The notes under the pieces were generated by a model. The model saw only the letters and a program-made list of their open reading frames with translations, made no database searches and was not told the DNA's origin. From Brachypodium distachyon (lineage: Eukaryota; Streptophyta; Magnoliopsida; Poales; Poaceae): 64,000 nt of DNA. The stretch spans positions 35,092,150-35,156,149 of the forward strand of contig NC_016134.3 of assembly GCF_000005505.3 (NCBI RefSeq), read 5' to 3'. The translations under genes and the position numbers were made by a program. Of this stretch, positions 22,971-34,956 are shown one piece after another; positions within the stretch are counted from its first letter, which is position 1, and each line of letters starts with the position of its first letter.

Positions 22971-23816
22971 ACAAAATGAACTCGATCAAAATTTCAAAAT
23001 GAATAGGTCATAGTTCATTTTCTTTTTTTCATCTCTAATAACTCCCAAAAACATGATATTTACATGCAACAAGTTGGCGCGCGCGTACGTATGTCATTCG
23101 TCTGCAAATTAATAGGCTATTCATGCTCTGAGCTTAACCTTGAAGTAATCCTGTTATTTGGTACGTACAGGGTACTGTATATACGTACGGGACCGATCGA
23201 GGATAGTTGGTACTGTGTTGTCCTATCATATATGCCTAGCTAGCTTGGGAACAATGACTTGTGCATGGACTGTGCAATACACAACCGGACATCACGCATC
23301 AGGTGTACACCAGCACGCACACATCGGTGAAGATCTTAATTACGAGACAAATTAAGCTGGTCTCTACTGCTAATCAAATTCAAGTATAATCCAAAAATTG
23401 CCCTTATAAATTATTACTCCAGGTGAAAAATTTAAAGCAGCTAGCTAGCCGGCCAGCCAGCAACAGTTTCGCGTTTCCGATCGCACGGTATATCACTGTG
23501 AAGTGTGAGAAGCAGCAGTGAATGCAAAACAAGCTAGAGCTGCATGCATGCGACACGACCAAGACAAACAGGTTCTAGCACTAATAGTAAAGTTCGTTCC
23601 TGCTTCAATAATGCGATCTAGAGGTAGCTAATAGTGGTAAGTGCCAATACAAGAGGGAGCTTCCAGCAGTGCTCCCTTCTGTTCCGATACACTGCATGTG
23701 GGGGCCGGCCGGTGCGATCCAAAGAATGCAGTCTAACTCATGTCCACGGCATGCACACTGTAACAAATTAAGCATTTCCATGCCATTAGCAGCAGTCCAT
23801 CACGTTTAGTCCTGTG
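22971..23816. other. Intergenic, nothing recognised
   Basis: AT-rich with many ctagctagc and gtacgtac short palindromes. No gene seen. Confidence 0.35.
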
Positions 23817-24078
23817 AGCGCATCTTTAATAGGCTGTTACTAGAATTGGTACTTAGCATTTCATGTCATCACTTCTCTCTCCTATCTATCATTTTTTTTT
23901 TCAATTAAAAAATATATTTTTACTAGGACCCACTTGTCATGCTTCAAGTTTTCTTGGTACCCGTGAGGTAGCAGTCTCTTGCAAAAGTAACTAGTACAAT
24001 ACTTTTTCCTACTTTCTCCCTTCCACCTAAGCAAAAATCTGACACATGTCGCTAAATAACGGCAGCAGCATGAGATGC
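23817..24078. mobile_element. MITE of the GGGCATCT family
   Basis: Left gagcgcatctttaataggct; right gcagcatgagatgccct. Ends resemble those of the element at 4542. About 260 bp, non-coding, with tacttagcatttcatgtcat near the left end. Confidence 0.45.
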
Positions 24079-24650
24079 CCTAACCTTATATATTAGCCTG
24101 TCCCTGCATTACTTAACCTGTTGTATTTGCGGTGGCGCGCCTTGACCAATTATTACTATTTGCTCTCCATGGCTCTCTCTCTGCCTCTACATGCGTGTAG
24201 ATTCCACAGGGAGATGATTAATGCCGGAGGCATTCAATGCCCGGCCAAGCGTTCGCGAGTTTCCAAGGACGCTGTCTAAAACGGAGCGTGCAGAGAGAGC
24301 TGGGCGAGACAGAATATGTCTCTTGACCTCTACGTTTGTGCTTCGGCCAGCTACATACTCCCTAGAGAAAGAGATGGTGGCGTATGCGTATGCGCGAGCT
24401 GCATTCCACTGATCAAGAAAGATAAATGGGTCTTGACCTCAAATTTGCTGCCCGTCTTACGCGTTCCCGAGAGAGGAGGGCGCCGGACGACTAGCCTGGT
24501 GTAGCAGTACTCCTACCTACTCAGAGACTAGCCGGAGGCCGGAGTACTGTGTGGGGATGGAGGCGAGGAGTACGTACACGTACGCGTAGTAAGCGCAGTG
24601 TTTTGTCAGAGGAAACCCAGACCGGCCCGGTGCCAACGAGAGGAAACTCC
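24079..24650. other. Intergenic, nothing recognised
   Basis: No supported gene between the two MITEs. Confidence 0.35.
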
Positions 24651-24830
24651 AAGAGCATCTACAGTGCAATATATGTTTAGGTAGGTGCTTAGAAAAATTA
24701 CCGGGTTTTTTTAAGCACCGGTGCTAGGTAGATGTCTAACTTGACACCTCTCCAGCACTGGTGTTTAAGAAGATGGTTGGTTTATTTTCTTAGGCACCTA
24801 TTTAAGCACCTTGTATTGTAGATGCTCTTA
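24651..24830. mobile_element. MITE with AAGAGCATCTAC ends
   Basis: Left aagagcatctacagtgcaat; right ttgtattgtagatgctctta is its near-perfect reverse complement. 180 bp, non-coding. Flanks ggaaactcc and aggaagc are too diverged to call a target duplication. Confidence 0.75.
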
Positions 24831-24901
24831 GGAAGCAGATCGCCCGGCTGGAGATGCAACCGGGATTCCATATATGTCCTATTCTAACTTCTAAATTTTC
24901 T

Positions 24902-25806
24902 GAGTGAATTCCATTTTGTACCCTCTCTTTCAATTTTTTTGACACAATATTATACCCCATTTAAGCAAACATTGCCACTAATTACCCCATTTAGCATTTG
25001 ACCGAAGGGCTCTTCTTCTATCGAGTATCAACTGGATCTGGACTTGACCAAAGGGCTCTCCCTCGTCTCTCCATCTCTCTCGCTCGTGTTAGGGTTATGG
25101 CGGGGCTGCAGCGGCAGCAGCAGATGGCGGCGGAGGAAGGGAGCGATCTCCCTCGTCTCTCCATCCCCCCTCACGCGGATTAGTGGTAGGCAGGGGTGGC
25201 GGCGGTGGCAGAGCGCGGCGGTTGGCGGCGGAGGAACTGGTGGTGCTTAGGCTCCCCCTTGGATTTCCCTTTCTAGTGCTCGCGTGAGAGAGATTGGATT
25301 GGTGAATCGGGTATTGCACTGTTGATCATTTGTGATATGGGGATTCCTTTTGTGTCGTTTAGCGGTGTTTAATTTGTGCTTCATATGCTCTTCATTTAGA
25401 GCTTTGCGAGCTGGGGCTATTTGTCTATGGATGATTGTAGTGTCTCGGGAGCTCTCCTCTGTGGTGGGGTGCTGCCGGAAGGAACAGAGGAGAGGAACAA
25501 GAAGGTGGATGAAATTAACCGGGAAATGGGGATGCTGAAGAAAGAACCGGAACGAACCAGGCTGGTTCCGGTTCCGCCTTGAAGGCCAGCGTGGCATGCC
25601 AACTTAGCCTGAAAAGTTGGCCCCACCTGTCAAAAAACGTGTGACTTGGGGGAAATGCTAAATGGGGTAATTAGTGGGAATGGTTTGCTTAAATGGGGTA
25701 CAATTTTAGAAATTTACTGAAATGGGGTATAATTTAGAAATTTCCTTAGATGGGGTATATCGTGTCAAAAAAATTGAGAGAGGGGGTAAAAAAATTGAAT
25801 TGACTC
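24902..25806. mobile_element. Mutator-like element with GC-rich cargo (Pack-MULE candidate)
   Basis: Long inverted arms (about 24902-25008 and 25651-25806). The left has gagtgaattcc, caatttttttgacac, taccccatttaagcaaac and ctaattaccccatttagca; the right has their reverse complements in the same order, with an extra internal tandem stretch. Flanks are aaattttct (24893-24901) and aaatcttct (25807-25815), eight of nine identical, as expected for a Mutator 9-bp duplication. The interior (about 25050-25560) is GC-rich and unlike the AT-rich arms, with a GGCGG- and CAG-rich segment resembling a grass first exon. No conserved protein was recognised. Confidence 0.72.
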
Positions 25807-25831
25807 AAATCTTCTCGGTACTACATAAATA

Positions 25832-26037
25832 CTTCCTTCATTCCAAAAAGCACCTCATATAGATTTGTGCACTTGGACCAAGGCAGCTCTCGTTTCTATT
25901 GCCTAACCACTCATATTAGACTAATACTAAATGGATGTGAGTAGTTATTGGCTGGATGCGGGTACCAAGATAAAATGAGGTGTATTGTGGAATTTCCTAG
26001 AAAAATCTATACACGTTGTATTTTGGAATAGAGGGAG
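25832..26037. mobile_element. Stowaway-like MITE with TA duplication
   Basis: Left CTTCCTTCATTCCAAAAAG; right TTTTGGAATAGAGGGAG. TA on both sides (25830-25831 and 26038-26039). Non-coding. Confidence 0.75.
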
Positions 26038-26122
26038 TAGCTTCTAGCTAGTGGTGGTAAAAAAACTGGGTTTGTGGCGGGCATGACCACCGCGACTAAC
26101 TCTGCGCCACTGGTGATGCCTA

Positions 26123-26202
26123 CTCCCTTAGGACGGAAATACTTGTCTCAGATTTATTCAATGAAAAGTAAATATGATACAAGTAATTCGGACCGGAGGG
26201 AG
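26123..26202. mobile_element. 80-bp Stowaway-like MITE
   Basis: Left CTCCCTTAGGACGGAAATAC; right TCGGACCGGAGGGAG. TA on both sides (26121-26122 and 26203-26204). Probably internally deleted. Confidence 0.65.
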
Positions 26203-26457
26203 TATTTAAGTTTTACCTAAAAAAATTAAACAAGCAAGTCAATTTGTTTGAATAAACGGGATTACGCCTACATCCCTCCCCTTTGTTGTACAAGTCATGC
26301 CAAGAGCCGTCGTGCCTCCCGGCTTGCAAACGGCAAGCCGGCAACCGTATGTTAAAACAAAATGCTCGGCAACCGAATTAGCTAGCTTGGACATTGGTCA
26401 AAAAGTAAATGACAAAGTGAGTCGGAACTAACAGAAAATAAGAACGAGCACATTCGT

Positions 26458-26890
26458 CCACTACCAGGATTGCAGAGTTTGGTGTCGGCTCAAAACCGTC
26501 AGAAATAGCCAAAAAGCCGACAGAAATATAATTCGTGTCGGTCAACCATCACGCAAATACCGTCAGAACTGGAGCGCCGGAGAAAAACCATTTGCGTGCC
26601 GGTGACCCTTCACAAATAATAATTCTGGCGGATATTTCTGACGGTGGCCGACAAAAAAACATTTTGGCATCCGGTTTCGTCAACTTTTAGTTTGACGGCT
26701 AACCCGTCAGAAAAAACGACATGAAAACAATTTGTGTCGGTTAATCGACACAAATATCGTATTTTCTGACAGCCCAGTAGCCGACAAAGAAATAATAACG
26801 CCGTCGGAAAAACATTCTTTCTGACAGTCCAATAACCGACAGAAAAATGAACACATTCAGAAAAAAAAAACACAATTGGTAGCTGCATAA
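26458..26890. mobile_element. CACTA element terminus with subterminal repeats
   Basis: Starts CACTACCAGGATTGC. It is followed by many copies, in both orientations, of short motifs around ccgtcagaa, gacagaaat and gtgtcgg (26485-26850), the usual transposase-binding subterminal region of CACTA elements. No matching right terminus was found; the element seems truncated or interrupted. Confidence 0.6.
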
Positions 26891-28500
26891 ATTTAGTAAA
26901 TAGTTCCAGATCAGTTTTTTAGTAGCAAGATATATATGCACATCAATTAAATGCATGACATCGACGGCACATTGCATTCATCCAAATAAGAACCAACAAA
27001 AGTCATACTACACACCATTTTGTGTCAATACATCACCATATAAATACATCACCACTACTAGGATCAACATCAAAATAAATACATCACCGCTACTATGATC
27101 AGCATCAAAATAAATACATCACCGCTACTAGGATCAGCATCAGCTTCACTATCAACATCAAATTGTTGGTCCAAGGCTCCAAGTCAATAGTAGTGTCATT
27201 GATCTCCACATTGATCAACACTGGTTCGAGCACCATCCGTTCCATCACTTTGGATAGTCCAATACTTCTAGCCCTCCCAGGAACTAAAGAACCAAAAACT
27301 TACTAAAAGTAAGGTTATCCTAAAATGTTACCATATTGAACATGAAACCCTTACTGTTCCATTGATTGTTGACACGCCATTACAAATATCATTAGTGATC
27401 TAATTAATTAAATAGGTCATCCCAATTATATATGCAGAGTTGATGAATAAACTAACCTGAAACTGCACTTGCTTATATATGCCATCACAGAAATGAAATT
27501 TCTTGCCAATATGCAATTACCGTTAGCCTTCCAGTTCTGAATTTCTGTTGGACCATATACACACAACAACATTTTATCTAAATCCCAGAAATATCTTCAA
27601 GCCCTAAACATGAAAAGGAAGGAAGGAAAAGAAAACTTTCCTGTCGTCCACTTCAGCCTCACACAGAGCTCAAGCTCTACCAGGAGGTCGCATGGCAGGC
27701 TCCAGCAGTGACACTTTCACTTAGGAAAAATGCAAGCACAAACACTCGCTGCAAAGAAGTGATGTTAGATTATGTACAGAAGTTACAGCATAGATCACTT
27801 GGATCCATACTTGATATTCTCATTATAGGTGGGAAGTGCCTAATGCATAATTTTTTTTTAGAAACTGAGTATAGTCAGTTCAATTAGTTGGGATAGGACA
27901 CCTTTACCATGATTTGAACAACCACAAAAAGTTAGATTTTGTAGACTTGAGACAAACAAATATTGATATTATTGGTCACATTAGTTACAAAATACATGTA
28001 TGATGAGATCCATAATATGTATATATTGAACCACTTCACAATAGAACTGACTATGGTACTATGCTAAAATATAAACTTCATACCAACGCCGCAACGATTA
28101 ACCAAAAGATTTATGTCCAGCCCCAGAAGCTCCCCTACCTGTGGATAAATTACACTTAGAAACCACCCTGTATTGCCGCAACTATATGGTATATCTATGC
28201 CTTCTCAGTAGATAATTAGATAAATAAAAATCAGGTCTATAAATAATTCAGAAATCTGATGCAAAAGTCGGTCCACCAGCCGGCACTAGATTTAATCTTT
28301 AGTTCTGGATTTCGATATAAAATCACATATAGATAAAATATTGTCTCGTGTGTAAAAACTTCACTTGACTCAGTATATAGATTTTACTTTTTTTAGATAT
28401 ATTAAGTTGATTAATTATGTATTTCTAACGACCAATTATATGAATAGTATGGCAATACATAGCTACGTCAGGTAGAAAGCTAAGATGATCACAGATGTTT
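26891..28500. other. CACTA interior remnant and AT-rich sequence
   Basis: 27050-27140 holds about three copies of a roughly 38-bp repeat (aaataaatacatcaccgcta with ctaggatcagcatca). The remainder is AT-rich, with no conserved protein. The right part is presumably the body of the Helitron-like element ending at 28530. Confidence 0.4.
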
Positions 28501-28530
28501 CCCGCGCAATTGTGCGGGACACCATGCTAG
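28501..28530 (+). mobile_element. Helitron-like 3' terminus
   Basis: Palindrome CCCGCGCAATTGTGCGGG (one mismatch pair) at 28501-28518, then acaccatg, then CTAG followed by T. This is the clearest of four such ends in the window. Confidence 0.65.
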
Positions 28531-31109
28531 TTGTATTTAAAAAACAATAAACTGATGCTAGCTTGTCTCATATATTTACATAATGGGGTGTTAAAAACTT
28601 AGAAAAATAATAAAATACATGTAGTGTCACATTTTGTTGGAGGAATAGTTATGATGCTTGATGCAGAGGTACGGTAGTAGCAGTACCACCACCGGTCCGG
28701 CGGGTAGTACACCACTATCGTCTTCACCGTCTCACCATTGTGTCCGCCCCCGCATATCACTCATAAAACCAAAGTAGGAGTGGCATTCATTCATTCATCC
28801 ATACATGGCCGTGTAATGAATTCACGACCACGTGGTAGCTAAACCCAGCAGGGCGAAACGCAACAGTTTGTCTGAACCGAGGCAGAGTGTATATGCTGGA
28901 GTAGTAGCTAGGTAGGCTTGTGTGGCTAAGCGAGCTAGGGTTTGCGCATGGACCAGAAACAAAGTGAATGAATGAATGGCTCCGTGCCATCACCCATAAA
29001 TAATTTCTTGCATGTTGAGGGAGGATATGCCGGCCGGAGTTAAGTTGGATGACTGCCACCGTCTGCCTGCCTGCCTGCCTGCCGCCATTTATGCCGCTCA
29101 CTGTTCATCCTTTTCTTCCCCACCCTGCTGTACGCTGGGCTTTATGGCTCTCCTCTCTCCTTTATGGATGTGGTCACTAGCTAAGCTAGCCCGTCATTTC
29201 CTTGCCACAGTTTTGCACACACATGCACATGCACATGCACATGCCAAGCGACATTAAAACATGTGCACCGGGCATGCAATCCTTGCATGATTAGTCCTGT
29301 GATTTTTAGTGATGATACCTTTTATCTGGTTGAAGCTACCTAGCGATCATGGGTGTTCTACTAATTAATCAGCCCCCGCTCCAGATACCTCATAGATTTC
29401 GTTGTGGAACTATATATTTGTGGAGATTAAGTGGGTCTTTTGTCCAGTGAAAACGACGGGTGCGGTGGTGGTGGCGACACCCAGCACCCTGACAGGATGA
29501 GAGGTATATAGAGAGGATCAATCCAATGGTGCGGTTGAAGAGAGCTTTCAACAAACTTCTCCTTGAGTTGATCGAAAGGATCTCACTCTTATCTGGTTGC
29601 TCCATTTTGTACGAGTGCCAAGGCAAACTTCAATCTAACCCGGCCTCTTTTCTCCTGCCAAGCTAGGCTCAAAATGACTAACAAACCTAAACAGGAAAAG
29701 AAATAGAGACAAACGACATCTGACGTTTCACCATCACGGAGAAAGGCAAGAACCAAACTCATCAAATATGGTTACTACGTAGTCCTTTGAGACAGGTTTT
29801 CCCTCTCTTGCACGGAGTAGAAGTTAACTTAACTGGAGTATCTTGTATAAATTGTTTTACAGTACTAATTTCTGACGCTGGAGGTATGAGAATTGGAGTA
29901 CCGGCGGGAGGTACATCCGCACATGTCTGGCTGCAGTGCAGCACATCTCACGAGATGATCGATGGACAAGCTAGGAAAACTCCCCTCAGAAACATGATGG
30001 CTTGAGCGTGTCGTCACTGGGATGTTTTCCTTGTGGCCCCACCTTTACAAATGTGTTGGTGTGTGTGTGGGCAAGTCAAAGGGAATTTGTACGTGCGGAA
30101 TCTCCGGAGCATTCCATTCCCCAAAATGTTTCTCAAAAGTATGATTTTTTTTGCTGTTGGCTATTATCAAGCTGTCATTGACCTCATCATGTAATGCTTT
30201 TTGCAAGGCATAGGATCCAAGCAAGCTGATACAGCTTATCTTTTTATCATGACATTACACCAGCTCTTGCTTGGAACCTTCTCCGCATCCCATGTTTGCA
30301 TGCATCTCAAGGTAGCAATTAATTAATTATGGTCAATAAGAAACTAACACTAATAGTAGCTCTTGTTGTGCACTGGAAATTGTACTGATTGTAGGCACAT
30401 TTTGGGCAAAGAATAATTATAATGCTTGTTTGGCGATACACATTGTATTTTACTAGTATTTGTCGTTTGACAATAGCAAGTAGGGAGAATATTTTGAGTG
30501 CAAGTTAAACAAGCTCGCGTTGATGCGATTTGCATACGAATGTCTTGGTCGGATAAAACTATTGGCGAGGTCGTCACAGGACAGGGCCTCCTAATTAACT
30601 AATCCGATCCTGTCAAACAATCCAATCCAGGTACCAGTACAGAACACTCCTATGGTCTCACTTTACTCCGCGAAGCCAGGGTCAGGGTCACGTGACGACA
30701 TCTCCTACTCACGTGAGGCCCCGGGAATCTTGCTTCCGTCCATGCACACATCTCATTCTTCTACTCTGCTTCTTCTCCTCCTCCTTGTCAGATTTCTACT
30801 GTTTTTTACTACTCTGGTAGTGCGTGGTAAACTTCTTCTTTTACCAAATCCCTAGGCTTTGACCTTTCATCCATCTCATCAATCACAGCGGCATCATTAC
30901 CCAATTATAATTTTTTCACCGTCCGTGCGTGAGCGCGTGTATCCCGGTCCGCACGTGGCAGCATCTGGGTGGCACGTCCAGGTGCGGTTCTGGAAGCTGC
31001 CCCACTATTGGCTGCATCGTTCTCTCCCAGCACCCCTGGTCCTGTTGGTTCCCTAGATTTAAATTTGATTTTTTGACTTTGGTTTATTCACAAAAACACT
31101 TATGTATTT
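28531..31109. other. Intergenic, simple repeats only
   Basis: (TGCC)n near 29065 and (CACATG)n near 29220-29242. Some GC-rich promoter-like stretches near 30640-30840. No gene with recognisable protein, and no element ends identified. Confidence 0.35.
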
Positions 31110-31217
31110 CCCCATCTCATATTAAGTGACGAAATATTACATGTATCTAAACGTTTTTTTGTATAGATACATTCATATTTGGACAAATTTAAGTCACTTA
31201 ATATACCACGGAGAGAG
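31110..31217. mobile_element. Stowaway-like MITE
   Basis: Contains ctcatattaagtgacg, tattacatgtatctaaacg, ttggacaaatttaagtcact and taataccacggagagag-like ends. Same family as 52535-52636, more diverged at the left end. Confidence 0.6.
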
Positions 31218-31329
31218 TATATGTTTTTGGCTTTAATTTTTGCTTATAACATCAACTAACAATATCAAGTCAAAAGCTAAAAGGTAAAGCCAAAAGCACC
31301 TAAAATAAGGCCTTAGTACAATTCATATG

Positions 31330-31546
31330 CTTTCCTCCGTTTGGGTTTATAAGGCTCCTATTGAAATTTGTGTCACACTTTGACCAACAATTATTCAAAT
31401 TATATTTAGTATATGTATAAAAAAGTTATACCACTAGAAAGAGTTTATATCTTTTGTGCCCCGATAATCTCGTATTAGCAATGCAATTTTTGGTTAAAGT
31501 TTGGCATAAAATTCCGTGCGGGCCTTATAAACCCAAATGGAGGGAG
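31330..31546. mobile_element. Stowaway-like MITE
   Basis: Left ctttcctccgtttgggttta; right ataaacccaaatggagggag, clear inverted ends followed by TA. About 217 bp, non-coding. Confidence 0.7.
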
Positions 31547-31949
31547 TAATTTTTGTTCGAATCAAATCTTTTTTTTACTCCTTAGTACAAGTCATATACT
31601 CCCTCCGTTTGTTTTTTTTTACCGAAATCCATTTCAGTATGTTAGGCTCATCTCCAAATTTAACAAATATGGAAATGTAATGCTTGGATTATGGAGTTTT
31701 GATATTACTTTTTCTATCTCCCTCAGATGTTCATTACGCCCCTCTTATTTTTTTTTTCCTTTCATTTTCCTGGTTGTTAGGCTCTTATTGAAGTTGAAGA
31801 ACAATGACCCTTGTTTACTTCCCACGGTGACTACTCACTTTACGTCACTTTTCACCAAATATCAGCATTTATAATACCAAAAAATAGCAATAGATTGATC
31901 AACCATGAAATAAATTTTCATAATATACTTATTTGGTGGGGAGTATTAT

Positions 31950-33627
31950 TGCCGGTACCTGAACTCCGACACCGGTGATGTTGCACACCCCGTTTTGGTT
32001 CGATGGAGGCAAGGGTGCTGCTACGATGGTAGGCACTCCGGTTGTCACATGCACCAAGAACTCACACACAAGCACACGTAGATTTTACACAGGTTTGGCC
32101 TGCACGGAGGGCGTAATACCCTACGTCCTGCTCTTATTTATATCTAGCGGGGGGGGGGGGGTGTGGATTACAAGGTTCTCGGGGGGCGGCTGTTCGTTAC
32201 AGAGGTGTGGTGCTCAGTGGCTTGCCAAATGCATAAGTGTGCGAGATGCCCTTTCTAAGTTGCCCTTGGTCCTCCTTTTATACTTCAAGTGGATACCACA
32301 GTAGTGGTCTGCATAGGCGACACGCCGCTCTCATACACGTGTCGCTCTAAGTGATGCGATGGCGAGGCCTCTCGGGGCATCGTCCACGCGCCAGCCCCTT
32401 GCCTGCTCTGATGGGACGGGGCAAGCCGTTGGGTCAGCCTTGACCGGTCGGCCTTTGTCTTGTCTTGTCAATGAATAGTGCAGATTCCCCGTCGTGCCCT
32501 GCCCGTAGCTCATTAGATGCTTTGCGCAGCTATCGGGCGGTCGCAGAGGGCGCGCGCCACCAGTTTGCTCCACCTAACATCTAACCTTGTCCACACAACA
32601 CCCCGTGTGGTCTCCCGGGTGCACATACCTGAGTTCGACCGAGGGGTTGGGTGGTGCTGCTGGCGACGCCGATTGGATTCCAAGGGACCGTCCTCTGAGG
32701 CAAAACTCCCAGGAGACCCCAGGCATGGGTGGGCCCACCCATATCTCAGGGAAGAGTTGCTGCAGCGGGCGACTCCACTGCGAGTTTCTTCTCTGCCTCG
32801 GGGGTGAACCGCGATCGGGTGTCAGGGTAGGGTCCATCGGAGCAACGCATCCTGGGGGTCCTGAGCCGGGTGAACCCGTTCGGATTCCTAGGATGCCCTG
32901 CCCCGGGAGGACCCCCTCCCCTACATGGATCTAGGCACTTCACTCATGCGGTGTTGGTCTCAGGGGGTAAACCTAGGGTCAATCCCCAGGAGACACCGGC
33001 GCATCTCCCGCGACGGTGTTCTCATGGAGCATGCCCATGGGTGTCCCCTCGTGTTGCACGTCCTCAAGTGGTTGCATCCTCGGTGTTACGGGTAGGTTTC
33101 CCAGAACCCGACTCCTGAGGACACCACGCGGTAGGCCAACAGTAGGCCCATATCCACGGTGTCCTAGGGAGCCGGGCGCCGCGAAGCCCTCCACCGCTCC
33201 TTGGTGGTCCCAAAGGATCCTCCCGGAACTCGGCTCCTTACGACACCGACACACTGAGCTCATGGCGAGCTTATCCTCGTGGTGTCGTAAGGATCCGGGC
33301 ATCGTGTGGGCCTCCAGTGGTCGTTGGGTGAAGTGGGAGAAGGAGGATCCCTGGGGCCTAGTTGTAGCACACCCCTGAGCAGGAAGAATGTTAAAGCCAG
33401 GCCTCTGGTACCATGCCAAACCTCTTGCGTGCTCCTCTTCTCTGGGTTGGTGAAGCAACCAGGAGGGGGTTTATATAGTTGTGGTGCCTACTATGCTTTT
33501 TGGCCCCTTCCCGGCCTAGGGGTGTGTGCCTGACTCGCGGGGCGCGGCCTTATCTCTTGGTCCCGGGAATGGTTCCACCGCTCATGCGTTCGTGCCAAGT
33601 GGCACCCCTGGTGCCAGTGGTACGGCA
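31950..33627 (-). mobile_element. Solo LTR with ATTAT target duplication
   Basis: Starts TGCCGGTACC and ends GGTACGGCA, the TG...CA inverted ends of an LTR. It is flanked by identical ATTAT at 31945-31949 and 33628-33632. No internal retrotransposon sequence adjoins either side, so this is a solo LTR left by recombination between two LTRs. The text near 32085-32120 (caggtttggcctgcacgg, ccctacgtcctgctc) matches in style the antisense of the Gypsy LTR at 43230-43290, so transcription sense is probably minus. The many GC-rich open frames inside it on both strands are not genes. 1678 bp. Confidence 0.88.
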
Positions 33628-33632
33628 ATTAT

Positions 33633-34339
33633 ATAATCATTTAGAATTTTTTTTCCGTCAATACTAAGGAGGTGAAGACAATATGTGTCTGATGTGGTGA
33701 AACCCTCCTTTACATTGCTTAGAGACACGCGAGCACACGTGTGCTTGGCTTTAATTCTCGCTTGCAATTTAAGATTCGACGGCATTAATTGCAATGGTAG
33801 AGGCATACCAATGTCTAAGAGTATTTTTCGTAAAAACACTATAGAAAAGGTTGTTGGACGTCAGCTAATAATAGGACTACATGCAGAAACTAAAAAATAC
33901 CCACGAAAATAGGATGAAGCGAGTACCATAATATTCTTATCAATAAACATGGACAACTTAAAATAAACTAAAGCTACTTGAGCCTAAAAACAACTAGTTC
34001 ACCTCTACGTACGGCTACCTCCTCCCTTGGCCCACTGTCACCATTTCAATGTTAATTGAATCCAATTCATAGTTTCTCAATTTTAACTGTATTTTTTTCC
34101 TTTTAACGCTTTGATTTTTTGAAAATCGGCCGACTCCCAAAATCCTAGGGCTGCCTCTGATTATAGCAGAAGGGACTCATGAGTTCAGATTTGGCCTCCT
34201 CGTGGAGTAGTTTCAATAATGGATTTAACTTAGGCATAAAAAAATTCAAATATTTTTTTCAATAATGGGCATTCTATTAATGCTGATGTGGGTTTTTTAG
34301 AAGTTGTGGAAGTACCCCTAGAGAAGCTTTAGCAAATAT
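33633..34339. other. Intergenic, nothing recognised
   Basis: Right flank of the solo LTR, AT-rich, leading into the LINE fragment. Confidence 0.35.
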
Positions 34340-34956
34340 AAATTGATCATCATGAAAAAGTTGCTGCATTATGGGCTTGTTATCGGCAGCGAATGGGCTT
34401 GTCTTCTGGGCCTAGGATGGTTTTCCATCTGCAGAATATCATCCAGCCTGTTGAGGATCTGGATGGGCTTGTGGCCCCCTTTGACAGAGAGGAAATTGAC
34501 GGTATTGTGAAGAGAATGCCCATTGATAAGGCTCCAGGGCCGGATGGGTTTAACGGGCTTTTCATGAAGAAATGTTGGGGCATTATCAAAGAGGATTTCT
34601 ATGCTTTGTGCGAGGCTTTTTTCAATGGAAATTTATCCTTGCAATGTATAAATGGGTCCTTTATCACCTGGTTCCCAAGAAGAACTCGCATGAATCTGTT
34701 AATGATTTTAGGCCTATCTCTTTGACAAATACCTGTCTGAAATTTTTGACCACGCTTGCGGCTGATAGATCACAGGGGCAGATCTTAAGGTGTGTGCATG
34801 CCAATCAGTATGGGTTTATTAAATCTCGTACTATTCAAGATTGTCTTGCTTGGGCTTTTAAATACTTGCGCGCACATCTGTCAGCAATCTAAAGAGAAGC
34901 TCATTATCTTAAAGTTAGATTTTGAAAAGGCTTTTGATACTATTGAGCACTCAGCC
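34340..34956 (+). pseudogene. LINE (non-LTR) reverse transcriptase fragment
   Basis: Translation shows LWASYRQRMGLSS, then KAPGPDGFNGLFMKKCW, the classic LINE motif before RT block 1. A frame break near 34675 is followed by NDFRPISLTNTCLKFLT, then NQYGFIKSRTIQDCLAWAF, and finally KLDFEKAFDTIEH. These are RT blocks 1 to 3 in the right order for a plant L1-type element. The reading stops at the Gypsy LTR start at 34957, before the catalytic YADD region. Endonuclease and the 3' half are absent. Frameshifted and truncated, so inactive. Confidence 0.85.

Noticed and set aside
32331..33667. Many 60-160-residue frames in GC-rich DNA
   Set aside because: They lie inside the solo LTR and have no recognisable protein.
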